A stretch of 64,000 nucleotides of DNA from the NCBI RefSeq assembly GCF_008017445.1, contig NZ_VRSW01000001.1:372001-436000 (forward strand), written 5' to 3'. The stretch comes from Microbacterium mitrae (GTDB lineage Bacteria > Actinomycetota > Actinomycetes > Actinomycetales > Microbacteriaceae). Below are positions 40,180 through 49,684 of this stretch, in pieces (within the stretch, counting starts at the first letter, position 1; every line of letters starts with the position of its first letter). Below the pieces are notes generated by a model, which searched no databases, was not told the origin of the DNA, and saw nothing but the letters and a program-made list of their open reading frames with translations. The position numbers were made by a program, and so were the translations under genes.

Positions 40180-41313
40180 TCATATGCCTCCGGCGAGAAC
40201 GGTGTTCCAGCATCGTGCTCGCGCGGCGTCGAGCACGGCATCGGGATTCAGGGTGGCCGGTTGAAGCACCGGCACAAATGGCAAGCGCCGCGTCAGCACG
40301 CTGCGGATCTCCTCGCATTCGGCGTCGGCGAAATCACGAGCTTCTCCGCCGAGAATGACGACGGACGGGTCAAGCATGGCGGTTGCTAGGCTGATCGACG
40401 TCGCGAAGCCCGCGAGCAGCTCCGCGCGGATACTCTGCGCCGCTTCGTCGCCGTCTTCGGCAAGCGCGAGAAGAGTTGGAACCACGGGCCCAGAAACGTC
40501 ATGGCCGGCGTCCCGTAGACGCGCGGCAAGTGCGGTCGAGGCGAAACGCTCTTCAAACGTGCGTGCTTCTGCAGCTGGCGCGTCTATACGTGAGAGCGAA
40601 AACAGTCCCAGCTCACCCGCTGCGCCGTGACGCCCTCGCACGAGGCGGCCAGCCGCGATAAAGCCGGCACCGATGCCGCGCTTACCGAGATATAGATAAA
40701 GCGCGTCTGAACGCAACGAGGCATCGAGCGTCGGCCGTTCGGCAGCCATCATCAGGTTCACGTCGTTGTCGATCGTGACAGCGACGCCGGTGCGCTCATG
40801 CAACATGTCGTAGAGCGCGACCGGGGCCGTCCACCCGAGGTTGGGAGCCGCACTCACCGCGCCGGTATCAGCGTCGACGATGCCAGCGATTCCCACCCCA
40901 ATACCGAGGAGGCGGGGCGTGAGGTGGGCCAGTTCGCCAATGGAGTCCACGATGTGTTGCGGTGTCATCCCGCCTTCGGGCGCATCGGTGCGGATCTCGC
41001 GCAGGATGTTGTCGTGCAGGTCAAAGCTGCGTGCATGAATACCGTCCGCCGTGCAATTGACCGCAATCAAGGTGCCGTAATGTTTCGTGACTTCCAGTTG
41101 CACTGCCGGTCGACCCGCTGACGGCAGCTGAGTGCCGGTCTCGTAGATCACGCCATCGTCGATTAGGCCGCGCACAATGCGGGTGATGAGCGACGAGCTC
41201 ACGTCAAACCGCTCAACCAGGGCGGTACGGCTCATTCGCCTAGCGTGCAATGCACCGATGACGGCGGCACGCTGGTTGCGGCGATCGGCAAGGGCAATGG
41301 ATGGCCTCGTCAC
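40180..41313 (-). CDS. ROK family transcriptional repressor
   Basis: 377 residues. An N-terminal winged helix (ARRMSRTALVERFDVSSSLITRIVRGLIDDG) precedes a ROK sugar-binding domain (ITIDNDV-type VTIDNDVNLMMAAE, GRHGAAGELGLFS). The zinc CxCGxxGC motif is again missing. It overlaps the PIG-L/MshB gene end by 4 bases (ATGA), so both are on one transcript, and it probably controls the operon in response to a sugar or amino-sugar. A candidate operator is at 42273-42285. Confidence 0.9.
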   Translation of the reverse strand: MTRPSIALADRRNQRAAVIGALHARRMSRTALVERFDVSSSLITRIVRGLIDDGVIYETGTQLPSAGRPAVQLEVTKHYGTLIAVNCTADGIHARSFDLHDNILREIRTDAPEGGMTPQHIVDSIGELAHLTPRLLGIGVGIAGIVDADTGAVSAAPNLGWTAPVALYDMLHERTGVAVTIDNDVNLMMAAERPTLDASLRSDALYLYLGKRGIGAGFIAAGRLVRGRHGAAGELGLFSLSRIDAPAAEARTFEERFASTALAARLRDAGHDVSGPVVPTLLALAEDGDEAAQSIRAELLAGFATSISLATAMLDPSVVILGGEARDFADAECEEIRSVLTRRLPFVPVLQPATLNPDAVLDAARARCWNTVLAGGI

Positions 41314-42212
41314 GGCGACGGCGCTCCGGTATCGAGCGCCGTCTCATACCCCGGTGATGTGCGGTGTCCGCCCTTGACGCGGATGAACCATTCGCGGGGT
41401 TGAATCCGCATGCCACGTCCGCTCGCGAGCACCCAGTAGGCGCCCTCCACGGTGAGTTGGGTCTTGTGTGCGGTGAGTGCCTGGGTCTTCTGTGCCAGGT
41501 AGTCCGAAACATCGAACTCGACATCAATCTCATCGTCCGGGTGCACGCCGTCGGGGTACTCGCCGGGATCTGGGTCGACCCAGAGTCCCAGGTCGTCTGC
41601 ACGAGTGGCGAGCTCGGTGAGTTCAGCAACAATCAGGTCGCGCGGCACGGCTGTCCAATAGACGAGCGGTACGTCCCACGGCTCGCCCGGAGCCCGGCTC
41701 GTGGCGTCTGCGGCCGCCGCCAGCCCATTCATGGTCACGCGGTGCGTCTGAATGTGATCGGGGTGCCCATATCCCCCGTTGGCGTCATAGGTGATGACGA
41801 TGTGCGGCCGCGTTTCGCGGACAATGGCTCCCATCAGATTGGCCGCCTCGATCGGGTCAGCCGACCAAAAGGCATCGGGTCGGTTATTGGCTGGGATACC
41901 CATGCGTCCGGAGTCACGGTAGTGACCGGAACCACCGAGGTAGCGATGGTCAGTGACGCCCAGCGCCTGCATCGCGAGGCTCAGCTCGCGCGCTCGCTCC
42001 GGCCCCAGTGCGTCGTCGTTATCGACGTGCAGGTGTTGAAGTTCGGTGAGCGCGATCTTCCCCTGCTCGCCCTGCGTGCAGGTGACAACGGTGACAGCCG
42101 CGCCTTCGGCAACGAGTCGGGCGATGGTTCCGCCCGTTGCACAGCTCTCGTCATCAGGGTGGGCGTGGGCCAGCAAGACGCGAAGTGGCTCATCTCTGCG
42201 TGCCGTTGCCAT
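41310..42212 (-). CDS. mshB: PIG-L family deacetylase, MshB-like (N-acetyl-glucosaminyl-inositol deacetylase)
   Basis: 300 residues. Zinc motif LLAHAHPDDESCATGGTIARL (cited in parts) and the family marker TYDANGGYGHPDHIQTHRVT; YLGGSGHYRDSGRMG and VPLVYWTAVP match M. tuberculosis MshB closely. MshB removes the acetyl group from GlcNAc-Ins in mycothiol synthesis. The odd point is context: it is the first gene of an operon with a ROK repressor, an ABC importer and a lyase, where a mycothiol gene would not be expected, so a catabolic deacetylase of the same family is possible. GAGGTAAGG lies before the ATG at 42212. Confidence 0.8.
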   Translation of the reverse strand: MATARRDEPLRVLLAHAHPDDESCATGGTIARLVAEGAAVTVVTCTQGEQGKIALTELQHLHVDNDDALGPERARELSLAMQALGVTDHRYLGGSGHYRDSGRMGIPANNRPDAFWSADPIEAANLMGAIVRETRPHIVITYDANGGYGHPDHIQTHRVTMNGLAAAADATSRAPGEPWDVPLVYWTAVPRDLIVAELTELATRADDLGLWVDPDPGEYPDGVHPDDEIDVEFDVSDYLAQKTQALTAHKTQLTVEGAYWVLASGRGMRIQPREWFIRVKGGHRTSPGYETALDTGAPSP

Positions 42213-42272
42213 GCCTTACCTCACTGTCAGTAGCCGATGTGGACCCTTGACTTTGATTCTGGCAGAAATTAA

Positions 42273-42285
42273 GTACTTACAGTAC
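42273..42285. promoter_or_regulatory. Candidate operator, palindrome GTACT-TAC-AGTAC
   Basis: A 5-3-5 perfect palindrome inside an AT-rich stretch (GCAGAAATTAAGTACTTACAG) 60 bases upstream of the first operon gene. The gap between rnhB and mshB also holds CTGATCAG. As the operon encodes a ROK repressor, this is a reasonable binding site. No convincing -10/-35 pair was found. Confidence 0.4.
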
Positions 42286-42398
42286 GACAAAAAATAAGCA
42301 TCTGATCAGGCATCTATAGATCACAGCCCAAGGGGTGGGATGCTGCAAGAGCCGAAACGCCAGCGGTATACAAGCCGGCGAGCGGAACCACGAATGGC

Positions 42399-43058
42399 TC
42401 AGAACAGCGTGTTGCCTTCAAATGCCCACGAGGCACGGTGGTGTGGGGTGATGCCGAACTCGACGATCGCGGCGCGGTGCTCGGCACTGCCGTAGCCCTT
42501 GTTGCGCTCCCACTGATACGCGGGCGCTTGGGCGTGAACTTCCACCATGTAGTCGTCGCGGGCCACCTTAGCGAGCACGGAGGCGGCGGCAGCCGACGCA
42601 CAATCGCGGTCACCTTTGATGACGGGGATGACCGTCATCCCCCACCCGCCAGCGGGCTGAATGTAGTCGTAATTGCCGTCCAGCAGCACAACGCCGTCAC
42701 GCGGATCAACGCCGGCTTCAGCCGCCACGGTTTCGATCGCGCGGAGTGCGGCCGTACCCAGCGCCCGCATAATGCCGGTCTGGTCAACCTCAAGAGCGCT
42801 CGCCCAGCCGAGGCCCGAACCGCTCACCCAATCGCGCGCACGATCGGCAACGTCATGACGCTTCGCCTCAGCGATGAGCTTCGAGTCGCGCAGGCCCTCG
42901 GGAATAGCGCTGCCCAAGTGCGACGCGTAGACGATCGAGGCACCCACGACGACGGGCCCGGCGATCGCACCGCGGCCGACTTCATCGCACGCGATGATGA
43001 ACGGATATTGCTCGAGCAGCGTCGCTTCGCGCTCTAGCGTGGGAACGGCAGGGCTCAC
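42399..43058 (-). CDS. rnhB: Ribonuclease HII
   Basis: About 219 residues. Removes ribonucleotides from DNA. Catalytic motif ACDEVGRGAIAGPVVVGA and LIAEAKRHDVADRA, VVLLDGNYDYIQ, and VIPVIKGDRDCASAAAASVLAKVARDD (cited in parts) are typical. I start at GTG 43058, which overlaps the lepB stop (GTGA) and gives VSPAVPTLEREATLLEQ; a longer reading from 43133 would run through lepB. Confidence 0.95.
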   Translation of the reverse strand: MSPAVPTLEREATLLEQYPFIIACDEVGRGAIAGPVVVGASIVYASHLGSAIPEGLRDSKLIAEAKRHDVADRARDWVSGSGLGWASALEVDQTGIMRALGTAALRAIETVAAEAGVDPRDGVVLLDGNYDYIQPAGGWGMTVIPVIKGDRDCASAAAASVLAKVARDDYMVEVHAQAPAYQWERNKGYGSAEHRAAIVEFGITPHHRASWAFEGNTLF

Positions 43059-43822
43059 TGGTCGGCCGGATCTGGCACGCCGATGAATGCCGAGTCGCTG
43101 GAGCCCAATCCGCCGAAGCGGTCGAACGGCCACGTGCGCAAGAATGCGCGTCCGACGACCTCAGACAGAGGCACAAAGCCCTGCCCGGGCTCATCGATGT
43201 GGAAGCGAGAGTCTTGTGAGTTGTTCCGATTGTCGCCCAGTACCCACAGCGAGCCTTCCGGAACCACAACGTCGTACTCGTATTCAGGACGATCGGGGCC
43301 GGGCGTGAGCTGTACGTACTCCGACTCATCGAGGGGCACGCCGTTGACCGACGTCTGGCCGAGCTCGTTGCAGCACACCACATGGTCGCCGGGCAAGCCA
43401 ATGACGCGCTTGATGAGGTGCTCGGACGAGTCTGGTGCAGAAAGGCCCACGAGGGACAGCACCCAGTCCACACCCTCAGCGATGGGTCCACGGTCGGGCT
43501 TCGGCACGGAAACCCCCTGAAGCCACCCGCCCGGGTCACGGAACACCACGATGTCGCCGCGGTCGTAGCCGGTAAAGCGCGGGGTCAGTTCGTCAACGAG
43601 AATGCGGTCTTGCACCTGCAGCGTGTTTTCCATCGACCCCGACGGAATATAGAACGAGCGCACCACAAACGTCTTGACCAAGAACGACACCAGAAGTGCC
43701 ACCAGAATGATGACGATCAGGTCGCGGAAAAAGACACCCCAGCCGCCCTTGCGCTTCGCGTTATTGCGGTGGCGGCGAGCATCGCGTCGCGACATGTGCG
43801 CGTCGGCGTACTCGCTTGTCAT
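43055..43822 (-). CDS. lepB: Signal peptidase I
   Basis: 255 residues, one N-terminal membrane segment (VIILVALLVSFLVKTFVV) after a basic cytoplasmic tail. The catalytic Ser is in FYIPSGSMENTLQVQD, the Lys in LIKRVIGLPGDHVV, and the last box is VLGDNRNNSQDSR. It cleaves signal peptides of exported proteins. Order rplS-lepB-rnhB is conserved in Actinobacteria; the stop overlaps rnhB. Confidence 0.97.
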   Translation of the reverse strand: MTSEYADAHMSRRDARRHRNNAKRKGGWGVFFRDLIVIILVALLVSFLVKTFVVRSFYIPSGSMENTLQVQDRILVDELTPRFTGYDRGDIVVFRDPGGWLQGVSVPKPDRGPIAEGVDWVLSLVGLSAPDSSEHLIKRVIGLPGDHVVCCNELGQTSVNGVPLDESEYVQLTPGPDRPEYEYDVVVPEGSLWVLGDNRNNSQDSRFHIDEPGQGFVPLSEVVGRAFLRTWPFDRFGGLGSSDSAFIGVPDPADQ

Positions 43823-43894
43823 GGTGTCCTATCGGGGGTGGGGGCTGCCGAAAACAGACCGTATGTCACAGCCTGGCACATCTCGCCTGGGAAT

Positions 43895-43930
43895 AAGAGA
43901 ACCCCGCGGAATCTTCCGCAGGGTTCTCTT
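43895..43930 (-). terminator. Terminator between rplS and lepB
   Basis: A 17-bp stem with one mismatch (AAGAGAACCCCGCGGAA / TTCCGCAGGGTTCTCTT) with a two-base nominal loop, 11 bases downstream of the rplS stop. Upstream of lepB it probably lowers read-through. Confidence 0.85.
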
Positions 43931-43940
43931 GAAGAGGCGC

Positions 43941-44288
<348 letters not shown>

Positions 44289-44465
44289 GATAGATCGCAT
44301 TCTGCAGTCGCGTCAGGTCTTCTGCATAAAGGGGTTTTCATAGAACATTCGCGCACCTTGCGGTCGGATACTCCCCTGAGGCAGAGCACCTGCGTGGGCA
44401 CGTCGAAACGTGCATGGTCACGGCACAGCTATCTATTCTGCCACGTCGTGCCTGGTGACGCGAAA

Positions 44466-44954
44466 TCAGGACTCGTGCTTCTCCGTCACGATGAAGATGT
44501 CGGCGGAACCAGTGGCTTGCGTATGCGGGCGCGTGGACGGGCGTGCGCTCGGGAAGACACCCTCAACGGGCGTTTCGTAGCGGGATCCGGTCCCCTCTTG
44601 CCAGAGCTGCCACATGCATGAAACCAGCACGCCGATGCCGGCGATGATCGCGAGCGTCAGGAACAGCGGGAACCACTCGGAATACAGTCCGACCAGAATC
44701 GTGAGCACATGCCAGGTACCGAATGTTGCAACGTCAAGCGCCGATACGGCCCGGTTGCGTCTCACCGAGGGGCGCGAACGAACCAGCAGCGTGAAGATGA
44801 GCTGCCCGACGAAGACCGACGGCATCGCCAAGAACAGCAGCCACAAGATGGCCCACGCGTTCGCCTGGAACACCATGTACCCCACGAGCAACCACAGCGG
44901 CAATAGGAAAGCCGCCGGAACTAGCCACCGATAAAACGCTCTCCGAAGTGCCAT
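44466..44954 (-). CDS. Hypothetical membrane protein
   Basis: 162 residues with about four hydrophobic segments (FLLPLWLLVGYMVF, AILWLLFLAMPSVFVGQLIFTLLV, TWHVLTILVGLY, WFPLFLTLAIIAGIGVLVS). The hydrophilic C-terminus holds many Thr, Ser and Pro. I do not recognise it. It is divergent from map and upstream of rplS by 165 bases. Confidence 0.75.
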   Translation of the reverse strand: MALRRAFYRWLVPAAFLLPLWLLVGYMVFQANAWAILWLLFLAMPSVFVGQLIFTLLVRSRPSVRRNRAVSALDVATFGTWHVLTILVGLYSEWFPLFLTLAIIAGIGVLVSCMWQLWQEGTGSRYETPVEGVFPSARPSTRPHTQATGSADIFIVTEKHES

Positions 44955-45042
44955 ATCGCGATGGTACGCCGAATTTCAGTGCGAAAGGTGTGAGTGATAC
45001 CGAAGCGTCACCGAGTCCGCATTTCCACGAGAGAATGGAACC

Positions 45043-45825
45043 ATGATCGAATTGCGCACGCCAGCTGAAATTGAGCAGATGCGCCCCGCGGGGCGTTTCG
45101 TGGCCGAGGTTCTCGCGACCCTCCGTGACGAGACGAAGGTGGGTACCAACCTTCTCAGCATCGACAAGCGCGCACACGACATGATTCGCAAGGCCGGAGC
45201 CGAGTCCTGCTACATCGACTATCACCCGTCGTTTGGCGCGAGCCCGTTCGGCAAGGTGATTTGTACCTCGATCAACGACGCCGTGCTGCACGGCCTCCCC
45301 CACGATTACGTGCTGCGTGACGGCGACCTGGTCAGCCTCGACTTTGCCGTTTCCGTCGACGGCTGGGTGGCAGACTCCGCCATCTCGTTCATCGTCGGCA
45401 CCCCGCGTGAAGAAGACCTCCAGCTCATTGACACGACGCAGCGCGCCCTCGCCGCCGCAATCGAGGCATCGCAGACCACCAACCGCATCGGCGACATTTC
45501 AGCCGCCGTCGGCGCCGTCGCTCATGCCGAGGGCCTCACCATCAACACCGACTTTGGCGGTCACGGCGTCGGGCGCACCATGCACGGCGACCCGCACGTA
45601 CCAAACGAGGGCAAAGCCGGCCGCGGCTACCCGTTGCGCGCCGGGCTCGTGCTGGCCCTGGAGCCGTGGTTCCTGCAGACCACCAACGAGATTTACACCG
45701 ACCAGGATGGCTGGACTCTCCGCTCGGCCGACGGCTCCCGCGGCGCGCACTGCGAGCACACGGTGGCCATGACCGACGACGGCCCCATCGTGCTCACGGA
45801 CCGTTCGTTCCTGGGCGTCGATTAA
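45043..45825 (+). CDS. map: Methionine aminopeptidase
   Basis: 260 residues. Type I enzyme removing the initiator Met. The metal ligands are visible in LVSLDFAVSVDGWVADSAISF, the His in TDFGGHGVGRTMHGDPHVP, and the Glu in LALEPWFLQT and HCEHTVAMTDDGP. GAGAATGGAACC before the ATG gives a plausible ribosome site. It is on the plus strand, convergent with trmD, and ends at a strong bidirectional-looking hairpin. Confidence 0.96.
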   Translation: MIELRTPAEIEQMRPAGRFVAEVLATLRDETKVGTNLLSIDKRAHDMIRKAGAESCYIDYHPSFGASPFGKVICTSINDAVLHGLPHDYVLRDGDLVSLDFAVSVDGWVADSAISFIVGTPREEDLQLIDTTQRALAAAIEASQTTNRIGDISAAVGAVAHAEGLTINTDFGGHGVGRTMHGDPHVPNEGKAGRGYPLRAGLVLALEPWFLQTTNEIYTDQDGWTLRSADGSRGAHCEHTVAMTDDGPIVLTDRSFLGVD

Positions 45826-45847
45826 GCCAGTCGACTAAGCAATAGAG

Positions 45848-45890
45848 AAGCGGAACCATGCGCTGGCAACAGCTGCATGGTTCCGCTTTG
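45848..45890. terminator. Terminator shared by map and trmD, built on an inverted CGGAACCATGC pair
   Basis: A 14-bp perfect stem AAGCGGAACCATGC / GCATGGTTCCGCTT, with a further GCTG/CAGC pairing and GCAA loop, then TTTG. It lies between convergent map and trmD. Each arm carries the over-represented CGGAACCA word. Confidence 0.88.
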
Positions 45891-45909
45891 TCGTACTACC
45901 GCACGAGTG

Positions 45910-46599
45910 TTAGTCGCCGAGCAGGTCAGGGCGACGCTCGCGCGTTCGCTGCACCTGCTGCTCGTGACGCCACGTCGCGATGGCGCCGTGGTTGCCGCTG
46001 AGCAGGATGGGCGGAACCTCCCGGTCGCGCCACACGGAGGGCTTGGTGTACGACGGGTACTCAAGCAGACCGTCTTCGTGGGACTCTTCGACGAGGCTGT
46101 CTGGGTTGCCGACGACACCGGGAATGAGCCGGCCGATCGCCTCAATCATGGCCATCGAGGCGACTTCGCCGCCGTTAAGCACGTAGTCCCCCAGGCTCAT
46201 GAGGCGAACGGTGCCGAGCTCGGCAGCATAGGCAAAAACCCGCTCATCAATGCCCTCGTAGCGACCGCACCCGAATACGAGATGCTCGTCGGTCGCGAGC
46301 TCGCGCGCCTTGGCTTGCGTGAAGACTTCACCCGCGGGGGAAGGAAAGATAAAGGTGGGGCGCACCGTCGAGTCGGCGACGATCGCGTCAAGTGCCTCGC
46401 CCCATGGTTCCGGCTTCATCACCATGCCCGCACCTCCGCCGTAGGGGGTGTCATCGACCGTGCGGTGGCGGTCATACGTCCACTCCCGCAGATCGTGAAC
46501 GCGCACATCGATGATGCCGGCGGCACGAGCCTTGCCGAGCAACGAGACGTCAAGAACGTCGAAGAACGACGGGAAGATCGAAACGACGTCGATCCGCAT
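45910..46599 (-). CDS. trmD: tRNA (guanine-37-N1)-methyltransferase
   Basis: About 229 residues. SPOUT-fold methyltransferase acting on G37 of Leu/Pro/Arg tRNAs. [49 protein letters not shown] and [20 protein letters not shown] are the family signature. Start ATG 46599, GAGGCGTAAC just before; the rimM stop at 46601 lies one base upstream. Confidence 0.97.
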   Translation of the reverse strand: MRIDVVSIFPSFFDVLDVSLLGKARAAGIIDVRVHDLREWTYDRHRTVDDTPYGGGAGMVMKPEPWGEALDAIVADSTVRPTFIFPSPAGEVFTQAKARELATDEHLVFGCGRYEGIDERVFAYAAELGTVRLMSLGDYVLNGGEVASMAMIEAIGRLIPGVVGNPDSLVEESHEDGLLEYPSYTKPSVWRDREVPPILLSGNHGAIATWRHEQQVQRTRERRPDLLGD

Positions 46600-46600
46600 G

Positions 46601-47197
46601 TTACGCCTCGGTGGCGTGCTCGGCGGAGTCGTCGCGAGCAACCTCGGGCTGCGCGTCGTCGTCAGACTCTTCAAACAGGCCGGTAGGCGGCGTTACTGTT
46701 ACCCGACCTTCGGCGAGGTTGACCTCGGGCACGATGGCAGAGACAAACGGAACCATGACCTCGCGGTCATCGACCTTGACGATGAGAAGGTCCTGCGCGG
46801 GCATGTGCTCGAGACGGGCGACGCGACCGATGACGGCACCATCGCGCACGACGTCGAGCCCGACAAGCTGGTGGTCGTACCATGCGTCGTCTTCTTGCTC
46901 GTCGACGGAGTCGTCCATCCACAAGATCGCGCGGACCAATTCGTCAGCAGCGTTGCGGTCATCGACTCCCTCAAGGAAGACGACGGCATGGGAGTTCATC
47001 CAACGGAACTCCCGCACGGTGACGGTCTTGCCGTGCCACGGCGAAGACTCCGGCACCTGAAGTGTGAAGACAGCCCCTGGCACAAAACGGCCATCGGGGT
47101 TGTCGGTGTACAGCTCCAGCTTGAAGGCGCCCTTGAGGCCATGAGCCTTGACAAGGCGGCCGACGCGAAGCTGGTTTTTCTGGCCCTGATCAGACAT
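46601..47197 (-). CDS. rimM: 16S rRNA processing protein RimM
   Basis: 198 residues. 30S-maturation factor with N-terminal [20 protein letters not shown] and a PRC-barrel half with [28 protein letters not shown] (in parts). The C-terminus is acidic ([13 protein letters not shown]). Its start overlaps the khpA stop (ATGA), in the order rpsP-khpA-rimM-trmD. Confidence 0.96.
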   Translation of the reverse strand: MSDQGQKNQLRVGRLVKAHGLKGAFKLELYTDNPDGRFVPGAVFTLQVPESSPWHGKTVTVREFRWMNSHAVVFLEGVDDRNAADELVRAILWMDDSVDEQEDDAWYDHQLVGLDVVRDGAVIGRVARLEHMPAQDLLIVKVDDREVMVPFVSAIVPEVNLAEGRVTVTPPTGLFEESDDDAQPEVARDDSAEHATEA

Positions 47198-47427
47198 CAG
47201 TCGTCTGCAACGTCGACGCGAACGCGACGGTTGTCGGCCAGCGCGGAAATAAGCGTCCGCAGCGCTTTCGCGGTGCGACCGCCGCGCCCGATGACGCGTC
47301 CACGATCGTCGGGGTGCACATGCACTTCGAGGAGATCTCCTCGTGACGACGTTGAGGCGTTAATACGCACCTCGTCGGGGTGATCAACGATCCCCTTGAC
47401 GATGTGCTCGAGCGCGGCGGACAACAC
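47197..47427 (-). CDS. khpA: KH-domain RNA-binding protein KhpA
   Basis: 76 residues. Single KH domain with the GxxG-type loop GRVIGRGGRTAKALRTLI. It starts at GTG 47427, 5 bases after rpsP, and overlaps rimM. KhpA binds small RNAs and mRNAs together with KhpB in several Gram-positives. Confidence 0.94.
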   Translation of the reverse strand: MLSAALEHIVKGIVDHPDEVRINASTSSRGDLLEVHVHPDDRGRVIGRGGRTAKALRTLISALADNRRVRVDVADD

Positions 47428-47432
47428 GACGA

Positions 47433-47870
47433 TTACTCGGCTTCTACTGCGGCCTCGGGGGCCTCTACAGCGTCAGCGTCAGCAGCGGGAGCTTCCTCAG
47501 CGGGAGCTTCAGCCTTCTTCTCAGCCTTGGGCTTGATGACCGACTTCTTCGCGGCCGGAGCCTCGAAAGCCGTCTTCTCGCCAGCAACCTGAACGGTCGA
47601 CTTGGCGTTCTTGTCGCCCTTGAACTTGCCCCAGTCGCCCGTAAGCTTCAGGAGCACGAGGACCTGCTCGGTCGGCTGAGCGCCAACAGACAGCCAGTAC
47701 TGTGCACGCTCCGAGTCAACCTCGATGAACGAAGGCTGCTCGGTCGGGTGGTACTTGCCGATTTCTTCGATGACGCGGCCATCGCGCTTGGTGCGCGAGT
47801 CAGCGACAACGATGCGGTAGTAAGGCGCACGGATCTTGCCCATGCGCTTGAGACGAATCTTGACAGACAC
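47433..47870 (-). CDS. rpsP: 30S ribosomal protein S16
   Basis: About 145 residues. [21 protein letters not shown] and [18 protein letters not shown] (here [14 protein letters not shown]) are typical S16. The C-terminal ~55 residues are an Ala/Glu/Lys-rich extension ([17 protein letters not shown]). Start GTG 47870 with CTGGAGAATC upstream. Confidence 0.95.
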   Translation of the reverse strand: MSVKIRLKRMGKIRAPYYRIVVADSRTKRDGRVIEEIGKYHPTEQPSFIEVDSERAQYWLSVGAQPTEQVLVLLKLTGDWGKFKGDKNAKSTVQVAGEKTAFEAPAAKKSVIKPKAEKKAEAPAEEAPAADADAVEAPEAAVEAE

Positions 47871-48077
47871 GATTCTCCAGAGATGTGTTTGAGGAAGACG
47901 AACTGATCGCCCGGAGCGTGGGGTGCACACCCGGCGGAAGCTCTATGGTGGATCGCGCGCTGGATAGAGGGTCGAGCGGTTGATCCAAGGTTCTATTCTG
48001 CCAGACTCCAGCAGCAGTTTCGACCAACGGCACGCTCAGCGCCCCGGTTGTCGACCGATCTGCAGAATCTGTGCAGA

Positions 48078-49628
48078 TTAGTTTTTGCCGAGAAGCTTTT
48101 GAATCTCGGCAAGATCTGCTTCAGACGGCGCCTTATTGCCGCCCAAACCGAAGCCAGAGCCCGTGGGCTGCGACGTCTGAGCAAGGCCAGCAGCCTCCGC
48201 AGCACGCTTAGCCGGGTTGCCAGAACGCGGGGCAGCCTTCTTGGCACCCTTCTTGCCACGCTTGGCAGAAGCGCCGGGGCGCGCACCGGGAACCGGGCCC
48301 ATGCCGGGGATGTTGGGCACGCCACCGCGGGCGACCGTCTTCATCATCTTGGCGGCCTGCTCAAAGCGTTGCACCAGGGCGTTGACATCCGTAACGGTCA
48401 CGCCAGAACCACGCGCGATGCGCAGACGACGGGAACCATTGAGAAGCTTGGGCGTGCGGCGCTCGGCGGGCGTCATGGAGCGGATGATGGCTTCGGTGCG
48501 GTCGATCTCACGCTCGTCGAAGTCTTCAAGCTGCTGCTTCATGTTTCCCATGCCGGGAAGCATTCCCAGCATCTTCTTCATGGAGCCCATCTTCTTGAAC
48601 TGCTGCATCTGCTCAAGGAAGTCTTCGAGCGTGAACTGCTCGTTGGCGAGCTTCTCAGCAACCTTGAGGGCCTCGGCCTCATCAAAGTTCTGCTGCGCCT
48701 GCTCGATCAGGGTGAGAATGTCACCGAGGTCGAGGATGCGGCTCGCCATGCGATCCGGGTGGAATGCTTCGAGATCGTCGAGGCCTTCACCGGTCGAGGC
48801 AAAGATGATCGGTCGGCCGGTGACACTGGCCACCGAAAGCGCCGCACCACCGCGGGCATCACCGTCAAGCTTTGACAGCACGACGCCGGTGAAATCGACG
48901 CCCTCCTGGAAGGCCTTTGCGGTGTTGACGGCGTCTTGACCGATCATCGAGTCGATAACGAAGAGCACTTCGTCGGGCTGTACGGCGGCGCGAATGTCAG
49001 CGGCCTGCTTCATCAGCTCGGCGTCAACACCGAGGCGTCCCGCGGTGTCTACGATGACGATGTCGTGCTGGTGACGCTTGGCAAACTCAATGCCGTCGCG
49101 CGAAACCCGCACCGGGTCACCAACGCCGTTGCCTGGTTCCGGAGCAAAAATCGTGGCGCCGGCGCGCTCGGCGACCACCGTCAGCTGGCCGACGGCGTTT
49201 GGGCGCTGCAAGTCGGCGGCAACGAGCAACGGCGTGTGGCCGTCCTTCGCCAGCATCTTGGCAAGCTTTCCGGCGAACGTCGTCTTACCCGAACCCTGGA
49301 GACCGGCGAGCATGATGACCGTCGGCGGAGTCTTGGCGAATTCGAGACGGCGCTGTTCGCCACCGAGAATAGCGATGAGCTCTTCGTTGACGATCTGCAC
49401 GACCTGTTGCGCCGGGTTCAGGGCGCGGTTGACCTCGTCACCGAGGGCACGCTCACGCACCTTGGCGGCGAATTCCTTCACCACCTCGAGCGCGACGTCG
49501 GCGTCAAGCAGGGCGCGACGAATTTCGCGAACGGTTCCGTCAACATCGGCGGGCGACAGCTTGCCCTTGGTGCGGAGGTTGCGGAAAGTCTCGGTGAGAC
49601 GCTCAGATAGCGTGCCAAATGTAGCCAT
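48078..49628 (-). CDS. ffh: Signal recognition particle protein Ffh
   Basis: 516 residues. Binds signal sequences and 4.5S RNA and delivers ribosomes to FtsY. N domain, then GTPase motif LAGLQGSGKTTFAGKLAKML, DTAGRLGVDAELMKQ, and LSKLDGDARGGAALS, then a Met-rich M domain (EDFLEQMQQFKKMGSMKKML, LPGMGNMKQQLEDFDE). Start ATG 49628. No ffs RNA was seen in the window. Confidence 0.97.
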   Translation of the reverse strand: MATFGTLSERLTETFRNLRTKGKLSPADVDGTVREIRRALLDADVALEVVKEFAAKVRERALGDEVNRALNPAQQVVQIVNEELIAILGGEQRRLEFAKTPPTVIMLAGLQGSGKTTFAGKLAKMLAKDGHTPLLVAADLQRPNAVGQLTVVAERAGATIFAPEPGNGVGDPVRVSRDGIEFAKRHQHDIVIVDTAGRLGVDAELMKQAADIRAAVQPDEVLFVIDSMIGQDAVNTAKAFQEGVDFTGVVLSKLDGDARGGAALSVASVTGRPIIFASTGEGLDDLEAFHPDRMASRILDLGDILTLIEQAQQNFDEAEALKVAEKLANEQFTLEDFLEQMQQFKKMGSMKKMLGMLPGMGNMKQQLEDFDEREIDRTEAIIRSMTPAERRTPKLLNGSRRLRIARGSGVTVTDVNALVQRFEQAAKMMKTVARGGVPNIPGMGPVPGARPGASAKRGKKGAKKAAPRSGNPAKRAAEAAGLAQTSQPTGSGFGLGGNKAPSEADLAEIQKLLGKN

Positions 49629-49684
49629 GATGCTCCGAGTTTACGCGAGATCGCGGCACTGCCGCTGACACACGCGAGCGCTCG

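Noticed and set aside
33182..42212. Recent foreign origin of the operon
   Set aside because: The CGGAACCA word occurs there at about the same density as elsewhere (seven to eight copies in 9 kb), so the block is old in this lineage or native.
47871..48077. Possible SRP RNA or other small RNA between rpsP and ffh
   Set aside because: No conserved SRP RNA apical loop; I see nothing supporting an RNA gene.
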